Source of the DNA: Gnetum montanum
Taxonomy: Eukaryota > Streptophyta > Gnetopsida > Gnetales > Gnetaceae
Length of the DNA stretch: 62,000 bases
Assembly: GCA_015680685.1 (NCBI GenBank)
Contig: MNCI01000579.1
Location: 366,332-428,331, forward strand
Reading direction: 5' to 3'
The position numbers were made by a program, and so were the translations under genes. Below are positions 1 through 10,542 of this stretch, piece after piece. Under the pieces are notes generated by a model that was not told the DNA's origin, ran no database searches, and saw nothing but the letters and a program-made list of their open reading frames with translations. Numbering within the stretch: the first letter of the stretch is position 1; each line of letters starts with the position of its first letter.

Positions 1-321
1 GATGCTTATGCTAGGAGTAGTTAGCATATACACTAGGATAATTAGAGATTAGATAATAGTTTATTCATTACTTTCATACCTCACTTAGTTGTCGAAAAAG
101 ATAATTAAAAAGATATAAAAATCATTAGCCTTAGTCTCACTTAACCATTGCAATAAAACTTTACAAGTGAGATTAGGATGACAACGATTGTTCTAACCCA
201 AGGTTTCACTAGTTAGAAGTCTGGTGCATGTTAAGTGCTTACAGTCTGCGGAGTTCAACTGGATTTTGCATGAATGCTCATATTCGTATGGTTGGGCATA
301 GGGGTACCTAGCCGCTCATCA
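1..321 (+). repeat. 5' LTR of Gy-A1, 3' part only (R/U5)
   Basis: It matches 10223-10542 almost base for base and ends in CTCATCA at 321, directly before the primer site. The U3 part, with the promoter, lies left of the window. Confidence 0.92.
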
Positions 322-341
322 TTGGCACCGTTACCATGGAC
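322..341 (+). other. Primer binding site of Gy-A1, tRNA-Asp type
   Basis: TTGGCACCGTTACCATGGAC starts one base after the LTR. It differs from the plant tRNA-Asp complement TGGCGCCGTTGCCGGGGA mainly by G-to-A changes. The same 20-base slot follows the LTR in four other copies in this window. Confidence 0.8.
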
Positions 342-489
342 TATTAGTCTTACAAGCATCATCTAACTTTAGTGAAATTATCATTTAAGTCGTTGGATCG
401 GACCCAGGATAGAAATATCTCCACGCACTAAGTGAATTTAAGTTAAGTAATTGGGGTACATCGATAATATGGACCATCTAACATCCAAC

Positions 490-3200
490 ATGTCTTCTCA
501 AAGGAGAGATGCATTTGAACCACCGGTGCCACAAGAATGTTGGGTGGTGTATAAACATCTTGATGAATATGTCCCTGATTTCACATTCATCCTACATCAG
601 GATGAACATCTTCAATGGTGGGATATGGAGGGTAGCATCATGCTACCGCCCAATCAAGTAGCTCCTACAATGCTATACCACAATCTGGGTAGAATGGGCA
701 TCTAGGACCGAGTGGCAGAGTATGTCATGAAGGACCATGACTTCTGGGACCATCATCCCACGGAAGCCCAACAAACAAGAGATCAATAGCAGGCTGAGAG
801 ATATGAACAACAGAATGAGAAACACTTCAATAACCCCTTATTCTCTCAAGGGCCGCAGGATGATGGAGATCCCATATTTCATGATACTCATTCGACCAAA
901 CTTCACTCGGGACCGTAGATCCTCCAGTCAATCATCCAGAACCAACCTCCAAGTGACCACGATCCTCAAGGGGATGGTGGGTTATGAAGCAAAGCTGGAG
1001 GAGATGACCACGGCTGTCACCAGGGTAGATGGGGATATCGATGCTGAAGCAGTGGTGATGCCTCTCCGTCTTCTCCATCCTCCCCCTCTCCTTCACCTTC
1101 CTCCGGCTTAGGCTCTGAGCATCACAAGGGAAGGTTGGACAGAAAGGCCGGTGGTAAGAAGGTTCGAGCGGGAAAATGTGAGGGAGCACGCAACCAATCG
1201 CATGGCCCTCACCATCATGAAAGAAGGGGTAGCAGAAATTGTCGCAGATGTCATAGTCCCCAATAGGACTATGATTCAGATGAGCCATTGTTAGCTACTC
1301 AGAGCATGCTCCACATTGCAGAGGCAGTTCACATCCTAAGAAGGCACATGAAGGATAGTCAGATCAAGCCTGTTGACATGAACAACATCCCTAGATTTGA
1401 AAGGGGATACAACTGTGATCCATAGACCCACTTGTAGGCATTCCATGATGCCTACACCCTACAAAATATTGATAATGATTGGCAATGGTTGAAGCTGTTT
1501 CCCCGAACACTCATCAAAAAAGCCGAAAGTTGGTACCGGTCCTTAGAGCCAAAATTAGTCAAAAGATGGAGTACGATGCTTGAAATATTTAATGACAAAT
1601 ATCAAACGTACTCTACAGTGGTAAATCTGAGAAGGTAGATCCAAGGTTGGAAACAAGGGAATCATGAACCCTTGGATGCTACCACGAGTAGGTATTACTC
1701 ACTGTTGCATCGGTGCCCTGGTCATGGTTATTCTCAGTGAGCACATCTTCGCCACATTATTGATGGGCTCCATTTTGAAATGAGAAAGACCCTTGGCGTC
1801 TATGCTAAGGGATGACTTTTAAAGCTAAGGGCCCATCAATTGCAATGCCTCATTGATCAAGTGGCCAAAGAGGAAGGAGAACTCAGAAAAAATGAGAGTG
1901 CTGAAGAATTCATTACTCACTGTTGCATCGGTGCCCTGGTCATGGTTATTCTCAGTGAGCACATCTTTGCCACATTATTGATGGGCTCCATTTTGAAATG
2001 AGAAAGACCCTTGGCGTCTATACTAAGGGACGACCTTTAAAGCTAAGGGCCCATCAATTGCAATGCCTCATTGATCAAGTGGCCAAAGAGGAAGGAGAAC
2101 TCAGAAAAAAGGAGAGTGCTGAAGAATTCAACCAGGATCCTTCCCTTAGAAAAAGGGGGGTTCGATTTTGTGATGAGGATGAAGAGTCACCATTGGAAGT
2201 AGCGGTGAATTGGAAGACTTTGCCATTACAAAATTTTGCATCTGAAATATCGGCAAAGGTGGATAAAATGTGGGACTCTTTGGATGAAATATTCCAAAGT
2301 GTGTTAAAAATTTTAGAAGAGTCCAAAGAATAAGGTAGTGACCGTGATTAGTGCAAGAAGAAGGGAGCTAAACATACCCAACACAAAGGTAAGGGAAAAG
2401 TTGCTGCAGCTGAGCAGGTTGCAGACTCTGACACTGAGGAGGATGATGGATGTGACATATGACAATATGAACATTCCAAGGGATGTTTTCCTGTGGTGTC
2501 TCACCTACAAGATTCTGGGATCTATGCCTTGAACCCTCGTTTAGTGCAAAGGTAGATGCCCCGAAGGTTGCCTTATCCATAAGGCAACCCCTGACGATTC
2601 CACCAGCAGTAGGAAGGATACTATCCAAGTGGAATGCCTCTACAACTCTACGAGTATTTCCAATAGTGGCAGCAACCACAAGCATTGGGGATGCCACCTC
2701 CAAGGCAGCAGTACCCTTACAAGCAGCCAGATCCTTACAAGTACTATGTTCAGTAGCCTGTCTCTCCAAGAGAGTCTTCCAATCATGCAGCCTTTCCCAG
2801 TTACTACCACCCCCTTGAATATTTTAGACATCTATCTCCATCACCCAGGGGGACAAATCCACATCACTTCTACTCTCTTTCACCTTCTTCTGCTACTCCT
2901 CCACATCATCCCTCTTCGTTTCCACCTGCTCCGTCCATGTAGGAAGAAATACCATCACAGCCACAACAACGAAACACTACGAGGGCTGTTAACCTACAAT
3001 CGAAATCTATGCCGAGTGGACCGGAACCCAAGCCACTCAAACATCCTTTCTTCTGGCCCAATAATCTGAATACACCCTCACCTATGCCTATGGCTAGTGC
3101 CTCAGAACCTACCAATGCCTCTACCATCATACCGCCTAAGTAGTCCTCCACTCCACTGCAATCCAACGTCCAGACCGTCATGCTCACACATGTCGTGATC
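490..3200 (+). pseudogene. gag of Gy-A1 (capsid polyprotein), broken
   Basis: Encodes the structural protein that would package element RNA. The start at 490 (MSSQRRD) is supported by Gy-A5, whose gag begins MSSHRHD, and both then share a PPxPQE stretch and a DMEG.IxLPPN motif. A conserved core at about 1310-1640 (DMNNIP, AFHDA, TLQNI, then a W/L-Y-x-L-EP motif and LRR) has clear partners in Gy-A2 and Gy-A3. Reading is interrupted by many TAG/TGA codons in place of CAG/CGA, and by an internal 218-base duplication that breaks the frame. The part after 2350 reads in several frames as Q/P/S-rich protein. I see no clear CCHC zinc knuckle. Confidence 0.8.
1694..2129 (+). repeat. 218-bp tandem duplication inside gag of Gy-A1
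   Basis: Bases 1694-1911 and 1912-2129 are two head-to-tail copies that differ at only a handful of positions. 218 is not a multiple of three, so the second copy is out of frame with the first. The junction sits right after a GAATTC. Gy-A2, Gy-A3 and Gy-A5 show a single copy at this place. Confidence 0.92.
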
Positions 3201-3249
3201 GACTGGATCAAAGCTGGTTCTCTCCCCTAGAAATTAATAGATCTGGGAA

Positions 3250-3680
3250 GCCCCCTCATACATCTTTAGGTGTCTGGGAATGATCCATGCAAAGCTCTTC
3301 TGGACTCAGGCTCAGGGGTTAATCTAATCTCTCATGATATGTAAAAGAACTGGAACCTACCCCCACTAAAGAAGAGCAACATCCGACTCGAGCTAGCAGA
3401 TCAATCCATCACCATTCCTTTGGGTTTGGTGGAGGACATTATGACCATTGTATGTGGGTGGTCCTACCGTGCTGACTTTCTAGTCATCCGTGTTGAAAAC
3501 TATAAGGGGAACTTCCCAATCATCATGGGAAGAGCCTGGCTAAGCACGGTGGATGCACGACTAGGACTTCGAGATCTGTCCCTGGAAATTTCATAGGAAA
3601 ATCCTTTTAGGAAGATCAAGAAGAAAAGAATTCCATGCATCGCGTATAGTGACTCAGGGTGTAACTTTGTGTAGCAACTA
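3250..3680 (+). pseudogene. Aspartic protease region of Gy-A1
   Basis: Would cleave the element's polyprotein. The active-site motif LLDSGSGVNLIS is intact, with the catalytic Asp at 3303-3305. It is followed by the usual retropepsin-like order of a hydrophobic strand region (GLVEDI, then SYRADFLVI) and IIMGRAWL near 3520-3540. Stops occur just upstream and inside (TAG at about 3594). The partners in Gy-A2 (LLDLDSKVNLIS) and Gy-A5 (LLNSGSSVN) sit at the same place between gag and RT. Confidence 0.8.
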
Positions 3681-3821
3681 TGTTCCACTAAGTGGACATC
3701 CATTCAAGCATGCAGTCGATGTACCGAGGAATCAAAAATTCAATAATGCCTATACGCAGTAGCCACTAACCAAGAGGGCACCCAATGGCTGATAGCTGAT
3801 CCTACTAGTAGCATAATCTGC

Positions 3822-5440
3822 ATGGAACCGTTTGAGGGGCTAGTGCAAGCCTATATTGATAGCATGAATGTGATGGAGGATATTCATCAGCAAACCTCCA
3901 TCATTGATGACTTTGATGACTGGGGAAAGCTAGAGATCCCTGAGAGCTTCAAGCAAGAGCCCCTTGAACTAAAATCCCTACCAGCTCATTTAGAGTATGC
4001 ATTCTTGCAAAATGGCAAGCTGGTAATTATCAATGTTGCCCTTGCTCCTGAATAGAAAAATAAGTTGTTGGTGATGGTAAACAAATGGGTTGCTACATTC
4101 GTGTGGTCCTATTTTGAGTTGGCTGGAATTGATCCTAGGATCTGCCAGCACTGAGTCTACCTTGACCCTTCCATAAAGTCACAGAAATAGCCACAAAGAC
4201 AGTTGAATCCCAAGTTGAAGTAGATAGTAAAGGATGAAATTGAACAACTGCTTAAGGTGAGATTCATCTATTCAGTTGTCAATAGCGAATGGGTTAGCCC
4301 ACTCGTTATCGTACCCAAGAAAGGTGGCAAGTGGAGGATCTGTATCGATTTCCGATTACTCAATATGACAACTTTCAAGGACCACTTCCCACTCCCATTT
4401 GTGGACCAAGTGTTGGACACAATCATAGGACACCAATATTACATCTTTTTGGATGGTTATAGTGGTTATAACCAGATTCAAATCGCACCAGAGGACTAGG
4501 CCAAAACTACTTTCATGAGTCCATGGGGGACTTTTGCATATAAGAAGATGCCCTTTGGCCTATGTAATGCACCTGCGACATTCCAATGCCTCGTCTTGAG
4601 CATCTTCCAGTAACAAATCAGCAATGGTGAAGAAGTCTTCATGGATGACTTCTCCACCTATGGTACCACGTTTGAGCAAGCATTGGACCGCCTAGATCAA
4701 GTTCTAAAGAGGTGTGTAGACACCAATGTACAGCTCAACTAGAAAAAGAGCCATCTAATGGTCCAAGAGGGCATAGGGTTGGGGCATCTCATTTCATCAA
4801 CAGGGATTAGCGTAGACCTTGAAAATATCAGGGTCATCCAAGGAATTACCTACCAACTAAGTACTCTCAAAGATGTGTGGTCATTCCTTGGACACACTGG
4901 TTACTACCAGCACTTCATTGAACACTTCTCGAAGATAGCCCGATCATTAGTAGAGCTTACAAAGAAGGACGCTCCATTTATCTGGACCAAGGAATGCGAG
5001 TCCACATTCCAAGAGCTAAAGCAGAAACTCATAGAAGCTCTATTTCTATGGGCACTTGATTAGTCCAAACCTTTCCACATTATGACGGATGCCTCCAACT
5101 ATGCTTTGGGATCTGTGCTTACACAGTGTGATGATTAGAAATTTCTGTATTATATCCATTGTGCAAGCCGTAGCATTGTGGGTGCACAACTGAACTATAC
5201 CACCACTGAGAAAGAATTGATGGAGGTGGTGTTCGCATTGGATAAATTTCAGTACTATGTGCTGGGATACGAGGTGTTTATGCACACAGACCAAAGTGCT
5301 ATCCAGTTCCTGATGAACAAACCAATGTTAAGCCCCTGCATAATCTGGTCGCTGGTGATTCTTCAAGAGTTTGATCTGACCATGGTAGACAGAAAGAGGT
5401 CTGAGAATGTGGTCGTTGACCATTTGTCTCGGTTATGATG
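3822..5440 (+). pseudogene. Reverse transcriptase and RNase H of Gy-A1
   Basis: Would copy element RNA to DNA. A linker (3822-4240) precedes RT. RT motifs in order are VSPLVIVPKKGGKWR at about 4290-4335, CIDFRLLN, FLDGYSGYNQI (about 4447-4480), the PFGLCNAPATFQ block (about 4553-4590) and the catalytic FMDDF box at 4638-4652, typical of Athila-like elements. The connection and RNase H follow: TDASNYALGSVL (about 5087), NYTTTEKELMEVVFALDKF (5193 on) and the C-terminal ENVVVDHLSRL ending near 5438. In-frame TAG codons replacing CAG/TGG break it at 4498, 4611, 4741, 5062 and 5137. Frame is otherwise largely kept, so decay by point mutation exceeds indels. Confidence 0.9.
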
Positions 5441-5499
5441 GGATAATGTAGAACAGGAGGAGCCTTTATCCGACCGATTTCTAGATGAAATCCTCTTCA

Positions 5500-6800
5500 C
5501 AAGTGTCATTGATCCTTAAGCACCCAAGGAATCTCCTTGGTTCAACAGCATCCTTACCTACCTTACAACACAGGAGCTACCAAAAGAATGGAACCATCGA
5601 TAGAAATAGCGATTTCTCCATAAGTCCAAGCATTTCATGAAAATCAATGGCCACCTCTACAAGGTGTGCGCAGAAGGCTTGGTTTGATGGTGTGTCCCTG
5701 ATGCTGATACACTGCGCATGCTCCAGGATGCTCATGAGAGCCCTTGTGGGGGCCACTATGATGGACGCAGAATGGCCATTAAAATCCTTCTTGTGGGGTA
5801 TTATTGGCCTACACTCTTCAGGGACGCACAATGGTTCACCCGCTCCTGTGAACGATGCCAACTAGATGGTGGGATGTTGGCATGGTTGAAGGGACCTCAA
5901 CAATGGATTCAACCACTGGAGCCCTTTGACATATGGGGTATTAACTTCATGGGGCCCATCACCCCCTTATCAAATGGAAAGGCGTATATCATTGTGGTAG
6001 TGGACTACTGTACAAAGTGGGTAGAAGCGGTAGCCTTCATTGACTTCTCTTCCAACACCACTGCATGATTTGTTCAACAACAAATCGGTACCAAGTTTGG
6101 AGTGCCTCGTGCACTCATTTCTAACAATGGGACTCACTTCACAGGGGTTACTTTTCGTAAACTCATGCAACGCTTAGGGGTAACACACAAATTTACAACA
6201 TGTTATCACCCCCAAGCCAATGGGCAGGCCGAAGTCACAAATAGGAAAATTACCAAGATCCTTACATGAACAGTTAGCAAATATAAGAGGGATTGGAGCA
6301 CCAAGCTTAACGATGCCCTATAGACCTACCACTCCACTTGGAAACTTCCTGTAGGGTACTCTCCCTATGAGTTAGTGTACAGTAAGTTGTTAACACTTCC
6401 AATCCAAGTAGAACTCCAAACACTATCCACCACCTATGACCTCGACCTTGACCTACCACTAGCACAAGAAGAACAATTAATCAACTTAAGTGTGCTAGAT
6501 GAGAACTGATTAGTAGCCCTATTTTCCAATGAAACCCACAAGGCCTACAACAAGAAAAGACATGATCTTAGGATTTGGAAGGTCACATTTCAGTGTTGAG
6601 ACAAGGTATTGTATTGGAATCCCTCACATATATCCCAACCGATGAAGTTTCAGACACTATGGGAGGGACCTTATATTATCTCCAAAACCTTCCCATCTGG
6701 GGCCTTGCTAATTCACAAACCTGGGGATCCCACTAGAACACAGTTGGTCAACTGCCAACAACTCAAACCTTTCCATGAGTTTCACGTAGCTAGTGTCACA
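5500..6800 (+). pseudogene. Integrase of Gy-A1, two catalytic residues lost
   Basis: Would insert the cDNA into the genome. The N-terminal zinc-binding part is near 5650-5870 (HESPCGGH, then CERCQ). The core begins at the FDIWGINFMGP block: the first catalytic Asp is Asn (AAC at 5943-5945) and the second, in SNNGTHF, is also Asn (6123-6125). The Glu in QANGQAEV is kept (6231-6233). The C-terminal part (WEGPYIISK, LVNCQQLKPFHE) ends near 6790. Both losses are G-to-A changes. Stops occur at about 6066, 6268, 6322 and 6508. Confidence 0.88.
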
Positions 6801-6896
6801 ACCTTGTCATCAACCGGTCATCCACGCTCCATCTTTCGCATCTCCTCCTTTCCACTCAGTCATGGGCGAGACCCTCATCCCTACTGATCCACTTCC

Positions 6897-7060
6897 CTAC
6901 ACCCCTCACCATTTTATACTTTTTGTTTTACACTTTTTTTCTACCTTTCTTTTTGTTTTTTTTTCCAATTTTTTTTGTTGTTTTATGATTTTTTTTTACA
7001 CTTATTTGCTTTCCATTTTTTTGCTCTTTTTGTTTACTTTTTTTCGTCATCCTATTGTTT
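6897..7060 (+). repeat. T-rich low-complexity tract after integrase
   Basis: Long runs of T broken by single C, G or A. The same tract, as A-rich sequence on the + strand, follows integrase in Gy-A5 (about 42680-42860), so it is a conserved part of the family's layout. Confidence 0.8.
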
Positions 7061-8020
7061 GGCATGGTCAGTTTTCATTACGATGGGTATCATAATAGTT
7101 TTCCTAGTTTTCTGGTTCCCTCCTTTGCATGGTTGTCCTTGGTTTTACGTTGTTCCACTTCATACACTCGGCAGTGAGTCCATGTCATCCACCCATTCAC
7201 CATCTCATGGTTTTCCTTGTGTCATGCACATGCAACCCCTTCAATTAAAAATGTTTTAATAAATGTGTGGCTTGTGTAGTTCCCTGACTGTAGGATGACC
7301 CATTGGTTTCAATCGGGTGTGACTTCAAGGGGAATGCTTTATTTGTTGTTCTGTTCTATTCCCTAGGTTGCTAGTGTGTCCTTACAGATTTCCTACCACT
7401 CCATGTCTCTCTCCACAGAAGTTTTTGGGCAATTCAACCTTGCATGGTGTGGTCCTCATTCAAGAGAAAAAATTCAAAACAAAACAAACAAACAAAAATA
7501 AATTGAGGATTCAAAGCACACCCCTTGGTCAGATGCATGCACACATGCATGGGTCTTCGCATGGTGTGGTTCCCCCACATAAAAAGAAAAGAAAACATAT
7601 CGCAGTGGGAATTCAAGACATACCCCTTAGACCACCTCTCACGGGCCACCCACATTCGTTATGGGACTTCCTTGGTCCCGTCTAACTTTTTCCTATTTCA
7701 CTTCCCTCTTTTCATGTTTCCTAGAGTGGTGGTTTTCTATGTGGTCATTCCTGTTTCCTTGGGGGATGGTCAAGACTTCATCTATAGCTGCAAGGTCACT
7801 AGTCACAGATGGTTTTGGGTCTGATCTCAGGAAAGGTTCTATCGGGTCACTTAACCACGCTTGCCCATGGGGTTTCATGTGGCCGACACTCGGACTTTCC
7901 ATTCCTGCTTCTCTTCATACTCACCTCACTGCCATTTTTATGTTGTGTGTTCATCGTGTTTCCTGTTGGTCTCTCATGCCTTGGCAAGTTTCTCTTGGTT
8001 TGGAGTCTTCACTAGTATAC
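7061..8020 (+). other. Non-coding spacer of Gy-A1 between integrase and accessory ORF
   Basis: About 1 kb. Open frames occur on both strands but none is conserved. Short blocks are collinear with Gy-A5 (for example a GAGTCCA..TCATC..ACCCA block near 7168-7190 and a GGGTCA..TTAACCA block near 7845), so it belongs to the element and is not a later insertion. Confidence 0.6.
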
Positions 8021-8060
8021 GTGGCCCCATTGACGCAGCGCCCAACCCCTATATATACCC
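8021..8060 (+). promoter_or_regulatory. Putative internal promoter, resembles the LTR U3
   Basis: A GGCCCCATTGACGCAG block is followed by TATATATA at 8050-8057. The element's own 3' LTR has GGGCCCATCGACGCAG at 9680-9695 and TATAAATA at 9745. Gy-A5 has a similar U3-like block plus TATATATA (41295-41302) at the matching place. Promoter function is inferred from this resemblance and from the position upstream of the accessory ORF. Confidence 0.5.
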
Positions 8061-8200
8061 TGCTACACTTTGTATTTTTCATCATTTGGAGTCCAATTTG
8101 AGGGAAATTTTTGTCATTTTCTCTACATAACTCTTCCCAACGCACCTACATTCCATCGCGTGTCTGCATCAACCTGTCCTTTCCCTTTTACGCAACCCAA

Positions 8201-8208
8201 AGGTATGC
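8201..8208 (+). promoter_or_regulatory. Possible 5' splice site, AG|GTATGC
   Basis: AGGTATGC lies about 153 bases after the internal TATA box. Gy-A5 has GGTATGC at the same distance from its internal TATA box (41143-41148, minus strand), inside otherwise weakly conserved sequence. An intron would then end before the ORF start; I cannot find a convincing acceptor. Confidence 0.3.
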
Positions 8209-8236
8209 ACTTAGTCGTGGGGGGTGGTGCCCTTAT

Positions 8237-8262
8237 GTAATTAATTAATTAATTAATTAGTT
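8237..8262. repeat. (TTAA)n microsatellite
   Basis: Six consecutive TAAT/TTAA units lie in the leader of the accessory ORF. Confidence 0.9.
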
Positions 8263-8424
8263 ATTAATTACAAAACCTTTGGCCCTAACCCCTAACTTAA
8301 CACTCCGAGAGACTTAACAGTGTACCTATGCCATTAACATAACTTGGTCAAGCTAAAAAAGGTATATACAGACCATTTTAGGCTACTTTTGAATGGTCTA
8401 ACGGACGGTTATGTTTGTTTTTAT

Positions 8425-9370
8425 ATGGCACAAAAATCGAGGCATCCAAGGGACTAAGGACCATCACAACCAAGGGACAAGCGCCCACGATATGGGAAGG
8501 TTGGCTGCTGAGAATTGGAATTTGTTAATGGAGGAAGTTCAGGCATTATGACAGAAGTCTGCAATCAAAATTTTCGCTTGGAAGAATGAGGCCCTAAATT
8601 TTGAAAGAGTCAGAAATCATTACAGGGACCAAGTGGGATTGCAGAAGGAGGTGAACGAGAAGCACATTCAAGTCGCTAAGGCCCAGATGAACCAAGTGCT
8701 CCAGCAGCTTCGAGAACAAGGCAATGTATGGCCATCCATCTTCGATGGATTGAACACCTACAACAAAGAGGAAATCTACCTAAAGGAGCTACAAATTGAA
8801 GAAATGACAAAATACATGTAGTTAGCCAACCTTCGGTATGCAAACTTGGCCACGCTCACAGCTGGGAGACCACGGTCAAAGCTAGAGAAACAAGTGATCG
8901 CCTCATATTCTCTATACGAGGGTGAGTTCCAAGCGCATAAGGAAACAAAATAGAAGCTGGCAACAACAAATGTGGAACTCAAGGTCCTCTGTACAAGCTT
9001 TGAAGGCCAACGTACCATTACGGAGGACCTAACCCAAAGAGTAAGTGACTACCAGCAACTACAAGCATCAATCCAAGCATTCGATATCGAACGCAAACAG
9101 TTCATAGCCTAGTTCGTCAATTTAAAAGAACTCATCCTGGCACTACCTTTCCCTTGAGAAATTCTAGTTCTACCACACATTGGAGAAGTTGCCTAGACCT
9201 TGAACAACCCCAAAAGCAAAGAAGAAAAAATGATGGCTCTCTTGGAGGCATTCCAATTGTCTCTAGAAGCTGCAACTACCGTGGGGTTACCGACATCCGT
9301 GCCACCACCAACGCATGGGCCAGAGGCTGGAGAAGGTCTGTCAAAACCACTGCCCATAGGGACAGTATGA
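8425..9370 (+). pseudogene. Accessory 3' ORF of Gy-A1, internally deleted
   Basis: Function unknown. The start at 8425 gives MAQKSRHPRD..GPSQPRDKRP, matching the start of the long ORF in Gy-A5 (MTPRSKHP..GGPSQPRDK). After about 22 codons it jumps, out of frame, to the C-terminal domain, which begins near 8490. That domain shares KNEAL.F.RV.NHYRD, LQKE.NEKHI and IFDGLN.YNK.EIY with Gy-A5. Charged Glu/Lys/Gln-rich helices with regular hydrophobic residues suggest a coiled coil at about 8500-9110. A proline-rich tail follows, and both copies end GTV or GTI plus TGA (stop at 9368-9370). Internal stops are TGA/TAG in place of TGG, CAG or CGA. About 1.9 kb present in Gy-A5 is missing here. It lies between integrase and the polypurine tract, the place where env-like genes sit in some plant gypsy elements. 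I see no signal peptide or membrane segment. Confidence 0.72.
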
Positions 9371-9607
9371 TCTCCTCCAGCAATTTTGTACATCTACCTA
9401 CACAACAGAGGCTCCAGGATCAGCGAGGTGTTCAATTTTGTCTCTGAACACCATCATTTTTGTAATTGGTCCTCCTATGTAACTCAGGCACTTGGTAAAT
9501 TCATGTTGTGTCAGGTGTTTTTCATTTATGTGTTTAAGTTATCTGTGTTGTAAATAAGAATCCATACCTTTCAAATTGTAAAGTAACATGAGGATGAGTT
9601 TTTGCTC

Positions 9608-9620
9608 AATCGTGGGGGTA
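9608..9620 (+). other. Polypurine tract of Gy-A1
   Basis: AATCGTGGGGGTA directly precedes the 3' LTR. The equivalent in Gy-A5 reads TACCCTCATGAC on the + strand. Confidence 0.8.
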
Positions 9621-10542
9621 TGATGAAGTGTCAAAAGTCAATGCATTGAATAGGCCGCATATAAGGGTTGCGTTGATGTGGGCCCATCGACGCAGCCACC
9701 CTGCGTCAACAGGGCCCCGTATACGCAGCCACCCTTCTCGGATCTATAAATATGAGGGCCTTCTACCTTATTTAGGCATCTTTTTGTGTAGTGATAGCAA
9801 AGCTCTTGCAGTTTGCTCCTGCAAGAGATAGAATATTTTCCAAGTGCCCATAGCAGGTGTATGAAAAGCAATCGAATCTTTATTCAAGCATTGATGTATT
9901 TGAGCCCATTGGTGTGACAGCAATAAAGATGAACTATTCATGCAATCCTTGCAGCATTTGGACTTAGTTGTTTCATGCATTTAATAGTTTAAGATTTTTA
10001 TGCTTTATTAATCATTTATTTATGCTTTATTAGTTACTCGTCGATTATTTATGTTTTCATTATTATAATTTCAATCATTAGTGTTCATTCGTATTTTGTA
10101 AAAGACATAAGTATGACCATCTCTAACGTAATCCAAACACTTGGTAAACCCAGTGACGCTTAACGTCTGGTAACCCAGCAGTGTTAGGAAATGCTCAGAA
10201 TGTGCTCGAAGGATGGGAAAATATGCTTATGCTAGGAGTAGTTAGCATATACACTAGGATAATTAGAGATTAGATAATAGTTTATTCATTACTTTCATAT
10301 CTCACTTAGTTTTTGAAAAAGATAATTAAAAAGATATAAAAATCATTAGTCTTAGTCTCACTTAACCATCATAGTAGAACTTTACAAGTGAGATTAGGAT
10401 GACAATGACTATTCTAACCCAAGGTTTCACTGGTTAGAAGTCTGGTGCATGTTAAGTGCTTACAGTCTACAGAGTTCAACCAGATCATGCGTGAATGCTC
10501 GTATTCGTATGGTTGGGTGTAGGGGTACCTAGCCACTCATCA
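9621..10542 (+). repeat. 3' LTR of Gy-A1 (922 bp)
   Basis: Begins TGATGAAG and ends CTCATCA. U3 carries CGACGCAGCCACCCTGCGTC (9688-9707), a near-perfect inverted repeat, and a second GCAGCCACCCT at 9724-9734. TATAAATA is at 9745-9752. The last 320 bases match 1-321. The following bases (GCCAC, 10543-10547) would be one copy of the target duplication; its partner lies outside the window. Confidence 0.93.

Larger units (their letters stand above)
1..10542 (+). mobile_element. Gy-A1, Ty3/gypsy LTR retrotransposon (Athila-like), degraded
   Basis: The order on the + strand is partial 5' LTR (1-321), tRNA-Asp-type primer site, gag, protease, RT/RNase H, integrase, a long spacer, an accessory 3' ORF, polypurine tract and complete 3' LTR (9621-10542). 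The first 321 bases repeat the last ~320 of the 3' LTR with about two dozen differences counted by eye, nearly all transitions. The RT motif FMDDF and the primer site suggest the Athila side of the non-chromovirus gypsy lineages; that is family knowledge plus inference. The right end abuts the RT gene of an older minus-strand copy (Gy-A2), so this copy inserted into it. Every gene carries stops or frameshifts, so the copy is dead. Confidence 0.93.

Noticed and set aside
322-341. Considered as part of a tRNA gene
   Set aside because: Only the 3'-end complement is present; it is a primer binding site.
1998-2333. A 111-codon open frame that looks like an intact small gene
   Set aside because: It is the second unit of the 218-bp duplication plus downstream gag; the start codon is internal to gag.
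2338-3211. Several overlapping frames on both strands
   Set aside because: Low-complexity C-terminal gag region of Gy-A1; only the + strand reading has counterparts in other copies.
7368-8145. Overlapping open frames of 60-146 codons on both strands after integrase of Gy-A1
   Set aside because: Not conserved in Gy-A5 at the matching place, no recognisable domain, biased His/Phe/Pro composition; treated as spacer.
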